In this document: piece after piece, positions 22,551-31,088 of the stretch
Position numbering within the stretch: the stretch's first letter is position 1
How the letters are laid out: the number at the start of each line of letters is the position of its first letter
Assembly: GCA_026005095.1 (NCBI GenBank)
Contig: BPKK01000005.1
Coordinates: 1-64,000, forward strand
Source: Silanimonas sp.
GTDB taxonomy: Bacteria > Pseudomonadota > Gammaproteobacteria > Xanthomonadales > Xanthomonadaceae
Direction of reading: 5' to 3'
DNA length: 64,000 nt
The notes under the pieces: model-generated
Databases searched by the model: none
Told to the model about the DNA's origin: nothing
The model's input: the letters and a program-made list of their open reading frames with translations, nothing else
Made by a program: the position numbers and the translations under genes

Positions 22551-22694
22551 TTCTAGCGCGCGCCGAGGACACCGGGGGGCCTCAGGGTCGCGGGGCAGCA
22601 AATGGGGCCGGCCCGGGCGGTTTCAAGGGGTGGCTTGCGGTCCCACCCCACCCGGCCCACCCTTGGCGCCGCCACCCCCGCCCGGAGCCCCGCC

Positions 22695-23048
22695 ATGGCC
22701 ATCCGCCCCGAGACCGAGGCCCTGATCGTGTTCTGTGCCGTGCCCCCCGCCGAGGCCGACCGCCTCGCTCGCTGGCTGGTGGAAGAACGCCTGGCCGCCT
22801 GCGTGCAGGCCCTGCCCGGCGCCCGCAGCACCTACCGCTGGGAGGGCGAGGTGCAACAGGCCACGGAAACCCTGCTGCTGATCAAGACCACCGCCGGACG
22901 CTATGCCGCACTGGAGCGCGAGCTCGGCGCACGCCACCCGTACGAGGTGCCGGAACTCCTCGCCGTAGACGCCAGCGCCGGCCTGCCGGCCTATCTGCGC
23001 TGGCTGGCCGAGGAGACGGCCGCCGGGGAAGCGGGCGACGCGGACTGA
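22695..23048 (+). CDS. cutA: Divalent-cation tolerance protein CutA
   Basis: ALIVFCAVPPAEADRLARWLVEERLAACVQALPGARSTYRWEGEVQQATETLLLIKT. Confidence 0.95.
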   Translation: MAIRPETEALIVFCAVPPAEADRLARWLVEERLAACVQALPGARSTYRWEGEVQQATETLLLIKTTAGRYAALERELGARHPYEVPELLAVDASAGLPAYLRWLAEETAAGEAGDAD

Positions 23049-23141
23049 AACTCCGACGCTCCCTCCGCATCTCGCGCCGACCCCGGCTTGGCGATAATCG
23101 AACCTTCAGCGCCCCGCGGCGCCCTCCGGACACGCCAGCCC

Positions 23142-25367
23142 ATGCCCCGCCTCCTGCGGTCTGCCCGCCGCCTGTGCCTCCTGCTCGCCACCCTCCTCGC
23201 CCCCACCCTTTCCGCGCCGCTGGCCGCAGCCGGGCAGGAGGACCTGCTGCCCGTGGACGAGGCCTTCGCCCTCTCGGCCAGCGCCCCCGAGCGCGGCCGG
23301 GTGGAACTGCGCTGGGTCATCGCCGAGGGCTATTACCTCTACCGCCACCGCACCGCCGTCGAGGTGCTGGACGGCGGTTTTTCGGGGACGAGCCTGACCC
23401 TGCCCGCAGGTGAGCGCCACACTGACGAATTCTTCGGCGAGGTCGAGACCTACCGCGGTGCGCTGGCCGCCACGCTGACGGGCATGGCGGCCGACGGCGC
23501 GGCCACTCTGCGCCTGCGGGTGAAGTACCAGGGCTGCGCCGACCTCGGCATCTGCTATCCGCCGCAGGTGCGCGAGCTGGACGTGGCCCTGCCCCCGGCT
23601 CCGGCCGCCCCGCTCGCCTCGTTGCCGGGCGGCCCCCTGTTCGGTGCCGCGCCGCGCAGCACCCTGCTCGGCGAAGACACGACAGCCGCGGGCCCCGGCC
23701 TGCCGCTGCCGGAGACCGAGGCCTACCGCGTCGAGGTGGCCACCGATGGCCCTGAGCGCCTGGTGCTGCGCGTCAGCATCGCCCCGGGCTACTACCTTTA
23801 CCGCGACAAGACCACCTTCGCTGCACGCAGCGGGCGCGGCGCCACCGTGGTGCCCGGCGAGTGGCCACCCGCGCGCACGATCCGCGACGAGTACTTCGGC
23901 GAGCAGGCGGTCTATTTCGACGAGCTGCTGCTGCCTCTCACGGTACGCCGTACGCAGCCCGGGGCCGACACGCTCCATCTCGAGCTGGGCTTCATGGGCT
24001 GCCAGGAGAATGGGGTCTGCTACCCGCCGCTCAGCCGCCGCTTCGAGATCGCACTGGCCGATGCGCCGGCAAACGTGACGGCCAGTGAGCCGCCCTCGGC
24101 CGGCGGCGCGGTCCCGCGCCTCGGCCTGCTGGCCGCGCTGGGCTTCGCCCTGCTCGGCGGCCTGATCCTCAACCTGATGCCCTGCGTGCTGCCGATCCTC
24201 TCGCTCAAGGCGCTGGGTCTCGCCGGCAGCGGCGAGAGCCCGGCCCGGGCCCGCGCCCATGCGCTCTGGTACAGCGCCGGCGTGGTGCTGAGCTTCGCTG
24301 CGCTGGGGGCGCTGGCGCTCGGCCTGCGCGCCGCCGGGCTGGCCCTGGGCTGGGGCTTCCAACTGCAGCAGCCACTGGTGGTGGGCGCGCTGGCCCTGCT
24401 GATGTTCGCCATCGGCCTTTCGCTCTCCGGCGTATTCACCCTCGGCGGCGGGCTGGCCGGGCTCGGCCAGTCGCTGGCCACACGCTCCGGCCCGGCCGGC
24501 GATTTCTTCACCGGCGTGCTGGCGGTGGTGGTGGCCGCCCCCTGCACGGCGCCCTTCATGGGCGCGGCCCTGGCCTATGCCTTCGCTGCCCCGGCCGGCG
24601 TGGCGCTGGGCGTCTTCGTGGCACTGGGCCTGGGCCTTGCCCTGCCCTTCCTCGTCATCGGCTTCCTCCCCGGGCTGGCCGCCCGCCTGCCGAAACCGGG
24701 GGCGTGGATGGACCGGCTCAAGCAGTTCCTCGCCTTCCCGATGTACTTGACCGCCGTGTGGCTGCTCTGGGTGCTGGCCAAGCAGCGCGGGGCCGATGCC
24801 GTGGGCTGGCTCTTGGGCGGTGCGGTGCTGCTGGCCCTCGGCCTCTGGGCCTGGGAGGCCGCGCGCTACCGCGGCACCACCCTGCGCGCCTTGGCGCTGG
24901 CTATCGCCGCCGCCGGCCTGGCCGTGCTCTGGCCGGTGCAGCAGTTGCCTCCGGCGCACGCCTCCGCAGCCGCCGAAGGCGGCGGCGTCCCCCAGCCCAC
25001 GGCGGACGGCAGCCTCCCCTATTCCGCGACGACCCTCGCCTCGCTGCGCGCGCAAGGCCGCGTGGTGTTCGTGAACATGACTGCCGACTGGTGCGTGAGC
25101 TGCAAGGCCAACGAACGCGCTGTGCTTGCCACCGAAGCCTTCCGCAGCGCCTTAGAGCGCGCTGGCGCGGTCTACCTCAAGGGCGACTGGACCAACGTCG
25201 ATCCCGCCATCACCGCCTACCTCGCCGAGCATGGCGCCGTGGGCGTGCCCTTCTACGCCGTCTACCCGGCCGACGGCGGCGCGCCCGAGGTACTGCCAGC
25301 CCTGCTGACCTCCGGCCTCGTCGAGGCAGCCCTCACTCGCGCCGCGGCCCGCCGCGGCACCCGCTGA
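23142..25367 (+). CDS. dsbD: Protein-disulfide reductase DsbD
   Basis: Two DsbD alpha-type N-terminal domains, TM domain with LMPCVLPILSLKALGL, C-terminal thioredoxin VFVNMTADWCVSCKANE. Confidence 0.93.
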   Translation: MPRLLRSARRLCLLLATLLAPTLSAPLAAAGQEDLLPVDEAFALSASAPERGRVELRWVIAEGYYLYRHRTAVEVLDGGFSGTSLTLPAGERHTDEFFGEVETYRGALAATLTGMAADGAATLRLRVKYQGCADLGICYPPQVRELDVALPPAPAAPLASLPGGPLFGAAPRSTLLGEDTTAAGPGLPLPETEAYRVEVATDGPERLVLRVSIAPGYYLYRDKTTFAARSGRGATVVPGEWPPARTIRDEYFGEQAVYFDELLLPLTVRRTQPGADTLHLELGFMGCQENGVCYPPLSRRFEIALADAPANVTASEPPSAGGAVPRLGLLAALGFALLGGLILNLMPCVLPILSLKALGLAGSGESPARARAHALWYSAGVVLSFAALGALALGLRAAGLALGWGFQLQQPLVVGALALLMFAIGLSLSGVFTLGGGLAGLGQSLATRSGPAGDFFTGVLAVVVAAPCTAPFMGAALAYAFAAPAGVALGVFVALGLGLALPFLVIGFLPGLAARLPKPGAWMDRLKQFLAFPMYLTAVWLLWVLAKQRGADAVGWLLGGAVLLALGLWAWEAARYRGTTLRALALAIAAAGLAVLWPVQQLPPAHASAAAEGGGVPQPTADGSLPYSATTLASLRAQGRVVFVNMTADWCVSCKANERAVLATEAFRSALERAGAVYLKGDWTNVDPAITAYLAEHGAVGVPFYAVYPADGGAPEVLPALLTSGLVEAALTRAAARRGTR

Positions 25368-25377
25368 GGGCACTGGC

Positions 25378-25956
25378 ATGAAGCCCTGGCTGCAATGGAC
25401 GCTGATCGCCGGCTTCGCCCTCGGCAGCGCCGCGCTCGGCCTCTGGCTGCGTGGCGAGTTCGATGCCGCGCGGCGCGCCGCGGTGCCCGAGGGCCTGAAG
25501 GTCGTTGCGCTTGGCGAGTCGGCAGAGCCGCTGCTGGGCACCACCCTCGATGGCCGCAACCAGCTCCTGCCCGGCGAAGGCCGCTGGCGGCTGATCAACT
25601 TCTGGGCCAGTTGGTGCCCGCCCTGCGTGAAGGAGCTGCCGGCCCTCGATGCCTTCCACCGGGCGCAGGGCGAGGGCGGCGTGCAGGTGATCGGCGTGGC
25701 CCTCGAGGACCCGGCAGACGCCCGCGCCTTCCTCGAGCGCCGGCCGGTGGGCTTCCCGGTCTTCGCCGAGCCGAACTCCCCGCGCGACAGCTCGGTGCGC
25801 CTCGGCAACACCCGCGGCCTGCTGCCCTACACCGTGCTCATCGACCCCGAGGGCCGGCTGGTGGCCACGCATTCCCGGCCTTTCGACGAGGCCAGCGACG
25901 TGGCGGACTGGGTGGAGAAGGCCCGGGCCCGGGGCTGTCTGAAATTTTGTGTGTGA
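25378..25956 (+). CDS. TlpA family thioredoxin-like disulfide reductase; C-terminal tail altered by IS256-family insertion
   Basis: LINFWASWCPPCVKELPALDAFHRAQG; last residues GCLKFCV* are encoded by the IS terminus. Confidence 0.9.
   Translation: MKPWLQWTLIAGFALGSAALGLWLRGEFDAARRAAVPEGLKVVALGESAEPLLGTTLDGRNQLLPGEGRWRLINFWASWCPPCVKELPALDAFHRAQGEGGVQVIGVALEDPADARAFLERRPVGFPVFAEPNSPRDSSVRLGNTRGLLPYTVLIDPEGRLVATHSRPFDEASDVADWVEKARARGCLKFCV
25922..25930. repeat. Target-site duplication, left copy
   Basis: cccgggccc, repeated at 27282-27290. Confidence 0.75.
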
Positions 25957-27281
25957 GGCGGTTTTCTGAATCGACCTTCGTGCCGCTCAGCGCGGCGCGA
26001 GGGTGAAGCGGTCGCCGTACAGTATCGCGAACTGGTTCATCGCTGATTTCCACTCCTTGCTCGCCCGCTTCCAGTCGGCGGTGATGTTGCGCAGGGCCAG
26101 CCAGATCAGCTTGGTGGCGGCCTCGTCGCTCGGGAAATGCCCGCGGCTCTTGATGATCTTGCGCAGCCGCGAATGCACGCTCTCGATGGCATTGGTGGTG
26201 TAGATGATCCGCCGCACCTCGGGCGGAAAGGCGAAGAACGGGATCACCCGGCTCCAGGCCCGCCGCCAGGCCGCCACGACGGTCGGGAAGCGCTGGCCCC
26301 AAGGGCCTGCCTCGAACGCGTCCAGCTCAGCTTCCGCAGCCTCCGCGCTGGGCGCGGTGTAGACGGGCTTGATGGCCGCCGCCAGCGCCTTGCGGTCCTT
26401 CCAGCTCGCGTAATCGAGACTGTTGCGGATCAGGTGCACGATGCAGGTCTGCAGCGTCGTGGCCGGAAATACGGCCTCGAGGGCCTCGGGAAGGCCCTTC
26501 AGCCCATCGGCCACGCCGATCAGGATGTCCTGCGTGCCGCGCGTCTTCAGGTCGTTGAAGACCTTCATCCAGAACTTGGCGCCTTCCGTGTTCTCGATCC
26601 ACAGCCCGAGGATGTCGCGCGTGCCGTCGGGCAGCACGCCCAAGGCCAGGTACACCGCCTTGTTGCGCACCACGCCGTCCTCGCGGATCTTCACCCGCAG
26701 GGCGTCGAAGAACACCACCGGGTACATCGGCTCCAGCGGACGGGCCTGCCAGGCGCCCACCTCGGCCATCACCGCGTCGGTGACCGCGCTGATGAACTCT
26801 GGCGACACCTCGACGGCATACATCTCGGCCAGATGCCCCTGGATCTCGCGCACCGACATGCCGCGGGCGTACATCGAAATGATCCGGTCGTCGAAGCCGG
26901 CGAAACGCCGCTCGTGCTTCGGGATCAACTGCGGCTCGAAGCTGCCCGCCCGATCGCGAGGCACGTCGATCCGGAGCGGCCCCTCGTCGGTCAGCACGGT
27001 CTTGCTGCTACGGCCGTTGCGGTGGTTCCCGCGGCCACCCTCCGGGCTGGCCAGGTGCACGCCCAGTTCGGCACCCAAGGCGCGCTCGATGACGGCCTTC
27101 TTCAACTTCTGGAACACGGCCTCGACGCCGGCGGCGTCCATCGGGCCAGGGATCAGCTTCTCAAGCAGCTCGTCGGGAAGAATGGCGTCCGACTTCGCGA
27201 TAGGGGTAGATTTCTTGCGTGGCATGGAGGGCTCCTGAACATCGTCATGGTAGGCCCCTCACACAAAAATCCTGACACCCT
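25931..27281 (-). mobile_element. IS256-family insertion sequence, apparently complete
   Basis: Imperfect terminal inverted repeats GGCTGTCTGAAATTTTGTGTG (25933-25953) vs GGGTGTCAGGATTTTTGTGTG (revcomp of 27260-27280), 17/21 identical; flanking 9-bp duplication; intact transposase. Confidence 0.92.
25987..27225 (-). CDS. IS256 family transposase (412 aa)
   Basis: MPRKKSTPIAKSDAILPDELLEKLIPGPMDAAGVEAVFQKLKKAVIERALGAELG...VVFFDALRVKIREDG...GVADGLKGLPEALEAVFP...YTTNAIESVHSRLRKIIKSRGHFPSDEAATKLIWLALRNI; D-D-E residues retained. Confidence 0.97.
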   Translation of the reverse strand: MPRKKSTPIAKSDAILPDELLEKLIPGPMDAAGVEAVFQKLKKAVIERALGAELGVHLASPEGGRGNHRNGRSSKTVLTDEGPLRIDVPRDRAGSFEPQLIPKHERRFAGFDDRIISMYARGMSVREIQGHLAEMYAVEVSPEFISAVTDAVMAEVGAWQARPLEPMYPVVFFDALRVKIREDGVVRNKAVYLALGVLPDGTRDILGLWIENTEGAKFWMKVFNDLKTRGTQDILIGVADGLKGLPEALEAVFPATTLQTCIVHLIRNSLDYASWKDRKALAAAIKPVYTAPSAEAAEAELDAFEAGPWGQRFPTVVAAWRRAWSRVIPFFAFPPEVRRIIYTTNAIESVHSRLRKIIKSRGHFPSDEAATKLIWLALRNITADWKRASKEWKSAMNQFAILYGDRFTLAPR

Positions 27282-27290
27282 CCCGGGCCC
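27282..27290. repeat. Target-site duplication, right copy
   Basis: cccgggccc, matches 25922-25930. Confidence 0.75.
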
Positions 27291-27389
27291 GTCGGTGATT
27301 GCGGCCCCAATGGAACCGGAAAGGGTTGTGCAGAAAAATCGGTAGGGCATGCTGCGTCCGCCTGCAATTCACCCTCTGGTCGCCGGGAC

Positions 27390-27617
27390 TCAGTCTGCCG
27401 TAAAGACGAGCAAGAAGCTCAGCATGGACAAAATCAGACCGATGCCAAGGACAACCCTTAGTCGTTTTTCTTTCAGTTCGGGATCGCGCCGCACCCAAGC
27501 AACCAAGCGCGGACGCAGGAATATCCAGTGAATCGCCAAAAACAGCAGACAGACCGCCATCACGACCAATGGCCCCCAAGGACCAAAGGTGTCGACCAGC
27601 CAAGCGCCCGTGCTCAC
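27390..27617 (-). CDS. Small hypothetical membrane protein (~75 aa, two predicted TM segments); GTG start overlaps the upstream ORF stop
   Basis: VSTGAWLVDTFGPWGPLVVMAVCLLFLAIHWIFLRPRLVAWVRRDPELKEKRLRVVLGIGLILSMLSFLLVFTAD; GTGA overlap at 27614-27617. Confidence 0.6.
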   Translation of the reverse strand: MSTGAWLVDTFGPWGPLVVMAVCLLFLAIHWIFLRPRLVAWVRRDPELKEKRLRVVLGIGLILSMLSFLLVFTAD

Positions 27618-27916
27618 GGCCAACCTCCGGGGCCCGGGTACGGGCCGAGACAGGCAGCCGTGGCACTAGCTTGCTGACTCATGGCAAGAATGAGCCCGAC
27701 GGCAGATACCGCGCAGCCCACAGCACCAACCGGTGTCCAAACGAAGGTACAGGACGCCGCTAGCGCCCCGGTGGCCACTGCCGAGGCAGCGGCGTAGGAG
27801 TGGACTGAATCGCACTGCCTCTGCCGCCACTGCTCCCATTCGCTGCGGTTCTGTTCCAAATACCACTGATCGAACAGCGTTCTCATGTCGCTTGTCGACA
27901 GAACTGGCAGCATCAT
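27614..27916 (-). CDS. Small hypothetical protein with Ala/Gly-rich hydrophobic hairpin (~100 aa; start uncertain, frame open further upstream)
   Basis: MMLPVLSTSDMRTLFDQWYLEQNRSEWEQWRQRQCDSVHSYAAASAVATGALAASCTFVWTPVGAVGCAVSAVGLILAMSQQASATAACLGPYPGPGGWP*. Confidence 0.5.
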   Translation of the reverse strand: MMLPVLSTSDMRTLFDQWYLEQNRSEWEQWRQRQCDSVHSYAAASAVATGALAASCTFVWTPVGAVGCAVSAVGLILAMSQQASATAACLGPYPGPGGWP

Positions 27917-28129
27917 TTGCTCACGATCCAGTGTCAAGACGCACGAACCTCCCCACTGAACCGGCAATGCGGACCATCCATACTGGGCATTGTGTGAGGA
28001 GGCTGGGCAGCCGCGGCCTCGCACCCAAGCTCTCAAACAGCTGCCATCTCCGGGGAAATTGCATCGAAACCCTAGACAGGCGGCTCTAACCGGGGCAGGC
28101 TGTGCGCCTTCGACGGCCCCCTGCCCGCC

Positions 28130-28594
28130 ATGGCCTCCATCCTCGTCCTGCACGGCCCCAACCTCAACCTGCTCGGCAGCCGCGAGCCGGAGGTCTATGG
28201 CCGCGACACGCTGGAAGCCATCAACACCCGGCTGGCGCTGCGGGCCAGCGCCGCGGGGCATGAACTCAGCGCCTTTCAGAGCAATGCCGAGCATGCCCTC
28301 GTGGAACGGGTGCAGGCCACCCGGCTGGATGGCACGGCCATCGTGCTGGTGAACCCGGCGGCCTTCACCCACACCTCGGTGGCTCTGCGCGATGCCTTCG
28401 CTGCAGTGAAAACCCCCTTCATCGAGGTGCACCTCTCCAACCCCCACGCCCGCGAGCCCTTCCGCCACCACAGCTATCTTTCGGACCTGGCGCTGGGCGT
28501 GATCTGCGGCTTTGGCGCGCACAGCTATCTGCTGGCCCTGGAGGCCGCGATCCTCCGGCTGGATGCCCCACGACACGACGTCCCGGCGCGCTGA
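28130..28594 (+). CDS. aroQ: Type II 3-dehydroquinate dehydratase
   Basis: [29 protein letters not shown]...[16 protein letters not shown]. Confidence 0.97.
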   Translation: MASILVLHGPNLNLLGSREPEVYGRDTLEAINTRLALRASAAGHELSAFQSNAEHALVERVQATRLDGTAIVLVNPAAFTHTSVALRDAFAAVKTPFIEVHLSNPHAREPFRHHSYLSDLALGVICGFGAHSYLLALEAAILRLDAPRHDVPAR

Positions 28595-28648
28595 GCCACC
28601 ACTCTCGGCCCGCTTCCCCCTTCACCTTCACCGCACGCGAGACCGTCC

Positions 28649-29137
28649 ATGGACCTCCGCAAAATCAAGGCGCTGATCGACCTGCTCGAGAAATCCAACC
28701 TCACTGAGATCGAGATCAAGGAGGGCGAGGAGTCGGTGCGCCTGTCACGGGCCAGCCGCACCGCTCCGGCCGCGCCGCCGGCCCCGGCCGCCGCGCTGGA
28801 GCACATCGCCGTGGCACCCGCCGCCCCTGCCCCTGCGGCGAAGGCGCCGGCCGCCGAGCACCACAGCGAGTCGCACGGCAAGCCCGCCAAGGACATCCCC
28901 GACGGCCACACCATCCGCTCGCCGATGGTCGGCACCTTCTACGCCAGCCCCAACCCCGATGCACCGCCTTTCGTGAAGGTGGGCCAGACGGTGAAGGCCG
29001 GCGACACGCTGGGCATCATCGAGGCGATGAAGATGTTCAACCCGATCGAGGCCGATGTCTCCGGCACCGTTCGCGCCATCCTGGTGCAGAGCGGCCAGCC
29101 GATCGAATTCGACGAACCCATGTTCGTGATCGGCTGA
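28649..29137 (+). CDS. accB: Acetyl-CoA carboxylase biotin carboxyl carrier protein
   Basis: [34 protein letters not shown]...[14 protein letters not shown]. Confidence 0.98.
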   Translation: MDLRKIKALIDLLEKSNLTEIEIKEGEESVRLSRASRTAPAAPPAPAAALEHIAVAPAAPAPAAKAPAAEHHSESHGKPAKDIPDGHTIRSPMVGTFYASPNPDAPPFVKVGQTVKAGDTLGIIEAMKMFNPIEADVSGTVRAILVQSGQPIEFDEPMFVIG

Positions 29138-29147
29138 GCGGGCGGCC

Positions 29148-30515
29148 ATGCTGAAGAAAGTCGTCATCGCCAACCGCGGCGAGATCGCGCTGCGCATCCT
29201 GCGGGCCTGCCACGCGCTCGGCATCCAGACCGTGGCCGTGCACAGCACCGTCGACCGCAACCTCAAACACGTGGCCATGGCCGACGAGTCGGTTTGCATC
29301 GGCCCGGCCCCCTCGGCCGAGAGCTACCTCAATATCCCGGCCATCATCGCCGCGGCGGAAGTGACCGATGCCGACGCCATCCACCCGGGCTACGGCTTCC
29401 TTTCCGAGAACGCCACCTTCGCCGAGCGGGTCGAGGCCTCGGGCTTCGTCTTCATCGGCCCCACGGCGGATGTCATCCGCATGATGGGCGACAAGGTGGA
29501 GGCGATCCGGGCGATGAAGGAAGCCGGCGTGCCCTGCGTGCCCGGCTCCGACGGTCCGCTACCCGACGACGAGGCCGAATGCCTGCGTCTCGGCCGCGAG
29601 ATCGGCTACCCTGTCATCATCAAGGCCGCGGGCGGCGGCGGTGGCCGCGGCATGCGGGTCGTCCGCGAGGAGGGCGCGCTCATCGCCTCCATCGCCACCA
29701 CCCGCGCCGAGGCCAAGGCGGCCTTCGGCAACGACATGGTCTACATGGAGAAGTTCCTCGAGAACCCGCGCCATGTGGAGATCCAGGTGCTGGCCGATGG
29801 CCAGGGCAATGCCATCCATCTCGGCGAGCGCGACTGCTCGATGCAGCGTCGCCACCAGAAGGTGGTGGAGGAGGCGCCGGCTCCCGGCATCACCGAGGCG
29901 CAGCGCGCCGAGATCGGCCGGATCTGCGTGGAGGCCTGCCTGCGCATCGGCTACCGCGGCGCCGGCACTTTCGAGTTCCTGTACGAGGATGGCCGCTTCT
30001 ACTTCATCGAGATGAACACCCGCATTCAGGTGGAGCATCCGGTGACCGAGCTCGTCACCGGTATCGATCTCGTACGCGAGCAGCTGCTGATCGCCGGCGG
30101 CGAAAAGCTCTCGATCAAGCAGGAGGACGTGGTGCTGCGCGGGCACGCCATCGAGTGCCGTATCAATGCCGAGGACCCCGAGACCTTCGCCCCCTGCCCC
30201 GGCCTGATCAAGCACTTCCATGCCGCCGGCGGCCCCGGTGTGCGGGTGGACTCGCACATCTACGAGGGCTACAAGGTGCCGCCGAACTACGATTCGATGA
30301 TCGGCAAGCTGATCGTTCATGGCGCAACGCGCGCGCAGGCGATCGCGCGCATGCGGGTGGCGCTGGCCGAGATGATCGTCGATGGCATCAAGACCAATAT
30401 CCCGCTGCAGCAGCGGATCATGGCCGATATCGGCTTCCAGCAGGGCGGCACCAACATCCACTACCTCGAAAAGCGGCTGGCCGAGCGCAAGGAGAAGAGC
30501 TTCGGCCTCGGCTGA
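29148..30515 (+). CDS. accC: Acetyl-CoA carboxylase biotin carboxylase subunit
   Basis: [52 protein letters not shown]. Confidence 0.98.
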   Translation: MLKKVVIANRGEIALRILRACHALGIQTVAVHSTVDRNLKHVAMADESVCIGPAPSAESYLNIPAIIAAAEVTDADAIHPGYGFLSENATFAERVEASGFVFIGPTADVIRMMGDKVEAIRAMKEAGVPCVPGSDGPLPDDEAECLRLGREIGYPVIIKAAGGGGGRGMRVVREEGALIASIATTRAEAKAAFGNDMVYMEKFLENPRHVEIQVLADGQGNAIHLGERDCSMQRRHQKVVEEAPAPGITEAQRAEIGRICVEACLRIGYRGAGTFEFLYEDGRFYFIEMNTRIQVEHPVTELVTGIDLVREQLLIAGGEKLSIKQEDVVLRGHAIECRINAEDPETFAPCPGLIKHFHAAGGPGVRVDSHIYEGYKVPPNYDSMIGKLIVHGATRAQAIARMRVALAEMIVDGIKTNIPLQQRIMADIGFQQGGTNIHYLEKRLAERKEKSFGLG

Positions 30516-30524
30516 AGCCCGCCC

Positions 30525-31016
30525 ATGGGCAGCCCCGACCCCGCCACCGCCGAGTTCACCATGACCGTGCTGATGACGCCGGACAAGGCGAACTTCAGCG
30601 GCAAGGTGCACGGCGGGGCGCTGCTCAAGCTGCTCGACGAAGTGGCCTACGCCTGCGCCTCGCGCTATGCCGGCCGCTACTGCGTGACGCTCTCGGTGGA
30701 TCAGGTGACCTTCCGCGAACCGATCCTGGTCGGTGAGCTGGTGCATTTCATGGCCCGGGTGAACTACACCGGCACGAGCTCGATGGAGATCGGCATCAAG
30801 GTGGTGGCCGAGAACATCCGCGAACGCTCGGTGCGCCACGTCAACAGCTGCTTTTTCACCATGGTGGCGATCGGCGAGGATGGCCGCCCCACGCCGGTAC
30901 CGCCCCTGGAGCCCGAGACCGAGGAAGAACGGCGCCGCTACCGCCAGGGCGAGCAACGCCGGGCCCTGCGGGCGGAGATGGCCCAGCGCCTGGCCGAAAT
31001 CCGCTCGGGTGGCTAA
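30525..31016 (+). CDS. Acyl-CoA thioesterase (hotdog fold)
   Basis: FTMTVLMTPDKANFSGKVHGGALLKLLDEVAYACASRYAGRYCVTLSVDQVTFREPI. Confidence 0.9.
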   Translation: MGSPDPATAEFTMTVLMTPDKANFSGKVHGGALLKLLDEVAYACASRYAGRYCVTLSVDQVTFREPILVGELVHFMARVNYTGTSSMEIGIKVVAENIRERSVRHVNSCFFTMVAIGEDGRPTPVPPLEPETEEERRRYRQGEQRRALRAEMAQRLAEIRSGG

Positions 31017-31088
31017 AGGCGCCCGGCAGGCATGACCACTGCCGCGGACTGACGATGATCGGATGCTAGGCTGTGCCGCATCGCACCG

